A stretch of 6,475 bases of DNA from positions 1-6,475 of the forward strand of contig JAITTA010000040.1 in the NCBI GenBank assembly GCA_031287395.1. Direction: 5' to 3'. The stretch's first letter is position 1, and each line of letters begins with the position of its first letter. A program made the position numbers and the translations under genes. The notes below the pieces were generated by a model. The model was not told the origin of the DNA. It worked only from the letters and a program-made list of their open reading frames with translations, and did not search any database. This stretch comes from Dysgonamonadaceae bacterium (lineage in GTDB: Bacteria > Bacteroidota > Bacteroidia > Bacteroidales > Azobacteroidaceae). Below, one piece after another: positions 4,468 to 6,475 of this stretch.

Positions 4468-6264
4468 ATGCGTAAATTTTCATTCATATCTTATTTTTTT
4501 CTATTGGCTTTCGGAAGTCTGACAGCCTGGTTGATGAGTTTTGGTTCGGTTAAGAATCAGGTGGGAGGTGTATCTTTACCTCATTATCCGACGGATATCA
4601 AGGAAACTTCGGAACACCGGTTCTTGATTTCAAATAAAGGGAGTAAAACGGTAGAATTGTATTCCCCTGATTTTGATAAACCCATCGATTCCTGGTATTT
4701 TACCGAAGTTCCGACCGGAATTGCGACATCCGGTAATTATGCTTATATCACGACATTTGAAACGATTGGAAAGGTTTATTTCTTGAACCTTAAGACCGGA
4801 AAAGTGGAAAAGGAACTGACTACAGGCTCCGGAGCTACTTCTCCCGTGTTATCGTCCGATGGGAAAACCCTGTATGTTCTTAACCGGTTTCAGTCCACAG
4901 TGAGTGAAATCGATTTGCACAACGGTATGGTTATCAATACGGTAAAAGTATTACGTGAACCTTCTTGTGCTGTGATTAGTCGGGATGGTAACTACCTGTT
5001 TGTATCGAATTATCTCCCTGCTCAACGGGCTGATGTCGACACGGTGGCTTCTTGTGTTTCGGTCATCGATCTGAAAAAAATGATTAAAATAAAAGATATC
5101 CAATTGGCTAATGGCAGTAATGCCCTGAGGGGAATGTGCCTGAGTCCGGATGGAAAATATATTTTTATTACTCATAATCTGGGACGTTTCCAAGTGCCTA
5201 CGAATCAATTACAGCAAGGATGGATGAATACCAGTGCGATTACTGTTGTGGATGCTGTCGGACTTGAAAAATTAGGTTCGGTATTATTGGACGATCCTGA
5301 TCGCGGGGCTGCCGGAATCTGGGGAATTCATTGTACTCCGGATAAGATTGTGATTACACATTCCGGAACCCACGAAATCAGTGTTGTTGATTATCCCGAA
5401 ATGATGAAAAAATTCATTGCATATCCGGATAAGCCTTCCCTTGATTATGACTTGAGATTTTTGTATGGAATCAGGCGACGTATTCCTTTAATGGGCAATG
5501 GCCCAAGAAATTTTGTCGTTTCCAATGAAAAAGCATACATTCCTACCTATTTTTCCGATACCCTTAACGTGGTGAATTTATCCGATTATCAGGTAGATAT
5601 TCATGCTTTAGCTCCCAACCGGATCGAATCGGCTGCCGATAAGGGAGAGAAATATTTCCACGATGCCGCTTATTGTTTCCAAGGCTGGCAGTCTTGTATC
5701 GGTTGCCATCCGGACGGTAGGACCGATGGAATGAATTGGGATTTGATGAACGATGGAGTCGGTAATCCGAAAAATTGTAAAAGCATGCTATACAGCCATG
5801 TTACTCCTCCCTCCATGATTTCAGGAATACGTGAATCGGCTGAACTGGCTGTCAGGAAAGGATTTTCCCTGATTCAGTTTGCCGAAATTTCCGAAGAAAA
5901 TGCAAGTTGTGTCGATGAATACCTGAAGGCGCTTCGTCCGGTTCCAAGCCCGTATCTTGTCGATGGAAAATTGTCCGAAAAAGCGGAATTGGGAAAGAAA
6001 GTATTTGATAAACTTCATTGTGGGGAATGTCATTCCGGAATTTACTTTACTGATATGAAATTACACCGTATTGGTGAGGATATCGAATTTGAAAAAGGCT
6101 GGGATACCCCTACGTTAATAGAATGCTGGCGTACTGCTCCATATCTTTTTGACGGCCGTGCGACGACTATGGAAGATGTTTTTGAAATTCATAAACATGG
6201 AATCGATAAGAAAGTCTCAAAAAAGGAGGTAGAGGCTTTGGCTGAATATGTTAATTCGTTGTAA
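4468..6264 (+). CDS. Exported YVTN-type beta-propeller fused to a diheme cytochrome c peroxidase/MauG-like region
   Basis: The 598-residue protein begins with a basic N-terminus and a hydrophobic stretch (about residues 5-26), a signal peptide or anchor without a lipobox cysteine, so it should act in the periplasm. Residues about 35-375 carry repeated propeller blades, for example SSDGKTLYVLNRF (129-141), SRDGNYLFVSNYL (171-183) and SPDGKYIFITHNL (226-238). The C-terminal part has two heme-binding motifs, CIGCH (Cys410-His414) and CGECH (Cys518-His522), the first within WQSCIGCHPDGRTDG. It also has a DTPTLIECWRTAPYLFDGRA segment (546-565) like the cytochrome c peroxidase/MauG family. Met530 and Met568 are possible distal ligands. 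Such domains do electron transfer or oxidation, but the substrate is unknown. It follows the IclR gene by 15 bp, and its stop overlaps the start of the next gene, so all three look like one operon. Confidence 0.85.
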   Translation: MRKFSFISYFFLLAFGSLTAWLMSFGSVKNQVGGVSLPHYPTDIKETSEHRFLISNKGSKTVELYSPDFDKPIDSWYFTEVPTGIATSGNYAYITTFETIGKVYFLNLKTGKVEKELTTGSGATSPVLSSDGKTLYVLNRFQSTVSEIDLHNGMVINTVKVLREPSCAVISRDGNYLFVSNYLPAQRADVDTVASCVSVIDLKKMIKIKDIQLANGSNALRGMCLSPDGKYIFITHNLGRFQVPTNQLQQGWMNTSAITVVDAVGLEKLGSVLLDDPDRGAAGIWGIHCTPDKIVITHSGTHEISVVDYPEMMKKFIAYPDKPSLDYDLRFLYGIRRRIPLMGNGPRNFVVSNEKAYIPTYFSDTLNVVNLSDYQVDIHALAPNRIESAADKGEKYFHDAAYCFQGWQSCIGCHPDGRTDGMNWDLMNDGVGNPKNCKSMLYSHVTPPSMISGIRESAELAVRKGFSLIQFAEISEENASCVDEYLKALRPVPSPYLVDGKLSEKAELGKKVFDKLHCGECHSGIYFTDMKLHRIGEDIEFEKGWDTPTLIECWRTAPYLFDGRATTMEDVFEIHKHGIDKKVSKKEVEALAEYVNSL

Positions 6265-6475
6265 TGATGTTGGTTAGTTGTAAATATATTAAATCTGAGG
6301 GAATTACTATTGAAGAACAGTTGGATTATTTGTCCGGTTTCTGGAAAGGAAAAATTGTCCGTCTGGTTTTCTTTGGAAATCCCGGAAGTAATGAAGAATA
6401 TCTGGATCATCTGGGTTTAATTGCGAAAGCGGTAAAGTCTTATTTCGGAGAGAAAGCACCTGTATTCAGTTATGT
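6264..6475 (+). CDS. Unidentified protein, 3' end outside the window, overlapping the propeller-cytochrome gene
   Basis: The ATG at 6264-6266 shares one base with the TAA of the preceding gene (TAATG), an arrangement typical of translational coupling. The frame stays open for 70 codons to the window edge. It begins MMLVSCKYIKSEGITIEEQL and continues with an alternating hydrophobic strand, KIVRLVFFGNP, then a probable helix, NEEYLDHLGLIAKAV, and KAPVFSYV. There is no signal peptide, so the product is probably cytoplasmic. The strand-then-helix pattern faintly recalls RidA/YjgF-like or chorismatase-type folds, but this is only an impression and no function is assigned. A second ATG at 6267 is an equally possible start. 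Confidence 0.65.
   Translation, partial: MMLVSCKYIKSEGITIEEQLDYLSGFWKGKIVRLVFFGNPGSNEEYLDHLGLIAKAVKSYFGEKAPVFSY

Noticed and set aside
1..6475. CRISPR array, insertion sequence or phage attachment site
   Set aside because: No regularly spaced direct repeats, transposase gene, paired terminal inverted repeats or duplicated tRNA end were seen. The tRNA-Gln 3' end is not repeated elsewhere in the window as far as I can tell by eye.

Overview
The window reads as a stretch of a Bacteroidales-type chromosome (Bacteroidetes). The main signs are promoter elements of the phylum's TTTG / TAnnTTTG type, start codons without recognisable Shine-Dalgarno sequences, a moderately AT-rich composition, and gene families typical of anaerobic gut Bacteroidales. 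A short-chain-fatty-acid producer such as an Odoribacter or Butyricimonas relative would fit, but genus assignment is inference and cannot be settled from the sequence alone.

Layout from left to right. (1) Positions 2-1174 hold the last 390 codons of an acetyl-CoA hydrolase/transferase family enzyme, most like succinyl-CoA:acetate CoA-transferase; its start lies outside the window. (2) Positions 1175-1783 contain no intact gene but are rich in signals: three copies of a ~17-bp motif, a promoter -7 element, a short ORF broken by a frameshift, a bipartite terminator hairpin, two tandem leader hairpins and two inverted repeats just before the next gene. (3) Positions 1784-2869 encode a nitronate monooxygenase/2-nitropropane dioxygenase-like flavoprotein with a C-terminal four-cysteine cluster. 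(4) A tRNA-Gln(CUG) lies on the minus strand at 2896-2966 with a very good promoter. (5) Positions 3172-3513 encode an alkyltransferase-like protein (MGMT family) whose alkyl-acceptor cysteine is replaced by alanine, ending in a clear terminator. (6) Positions 3661 onward form an apparent operon: an IclR-family regulator, then 15 bp later a 598-residue exported protein fusing a YVTN-type beta-propeller to two c-type heme domains, then a gene that overlaps its stop codon and runs off the window.

Functionally these are several independent units. The first enzyme belongs to fermentative acyl-CoA metabolism. The flavoprotein and the alkyltransferase-like protein both suggest handling of chemical damage or toxic small molecules, but nothing links them in one pathway. 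The most interesting unit is the IclR-propeller/cytochrome-unknown gene set at 3661-6475. It looks like a regulated periplasmic redox system in which a local IclR protein probably senses a small molecule. A 14-bp perfect palindrome over the regulator's own start codon is a natural candidate for its operator. The substrate of the heme protein cannot be read from the sequence.
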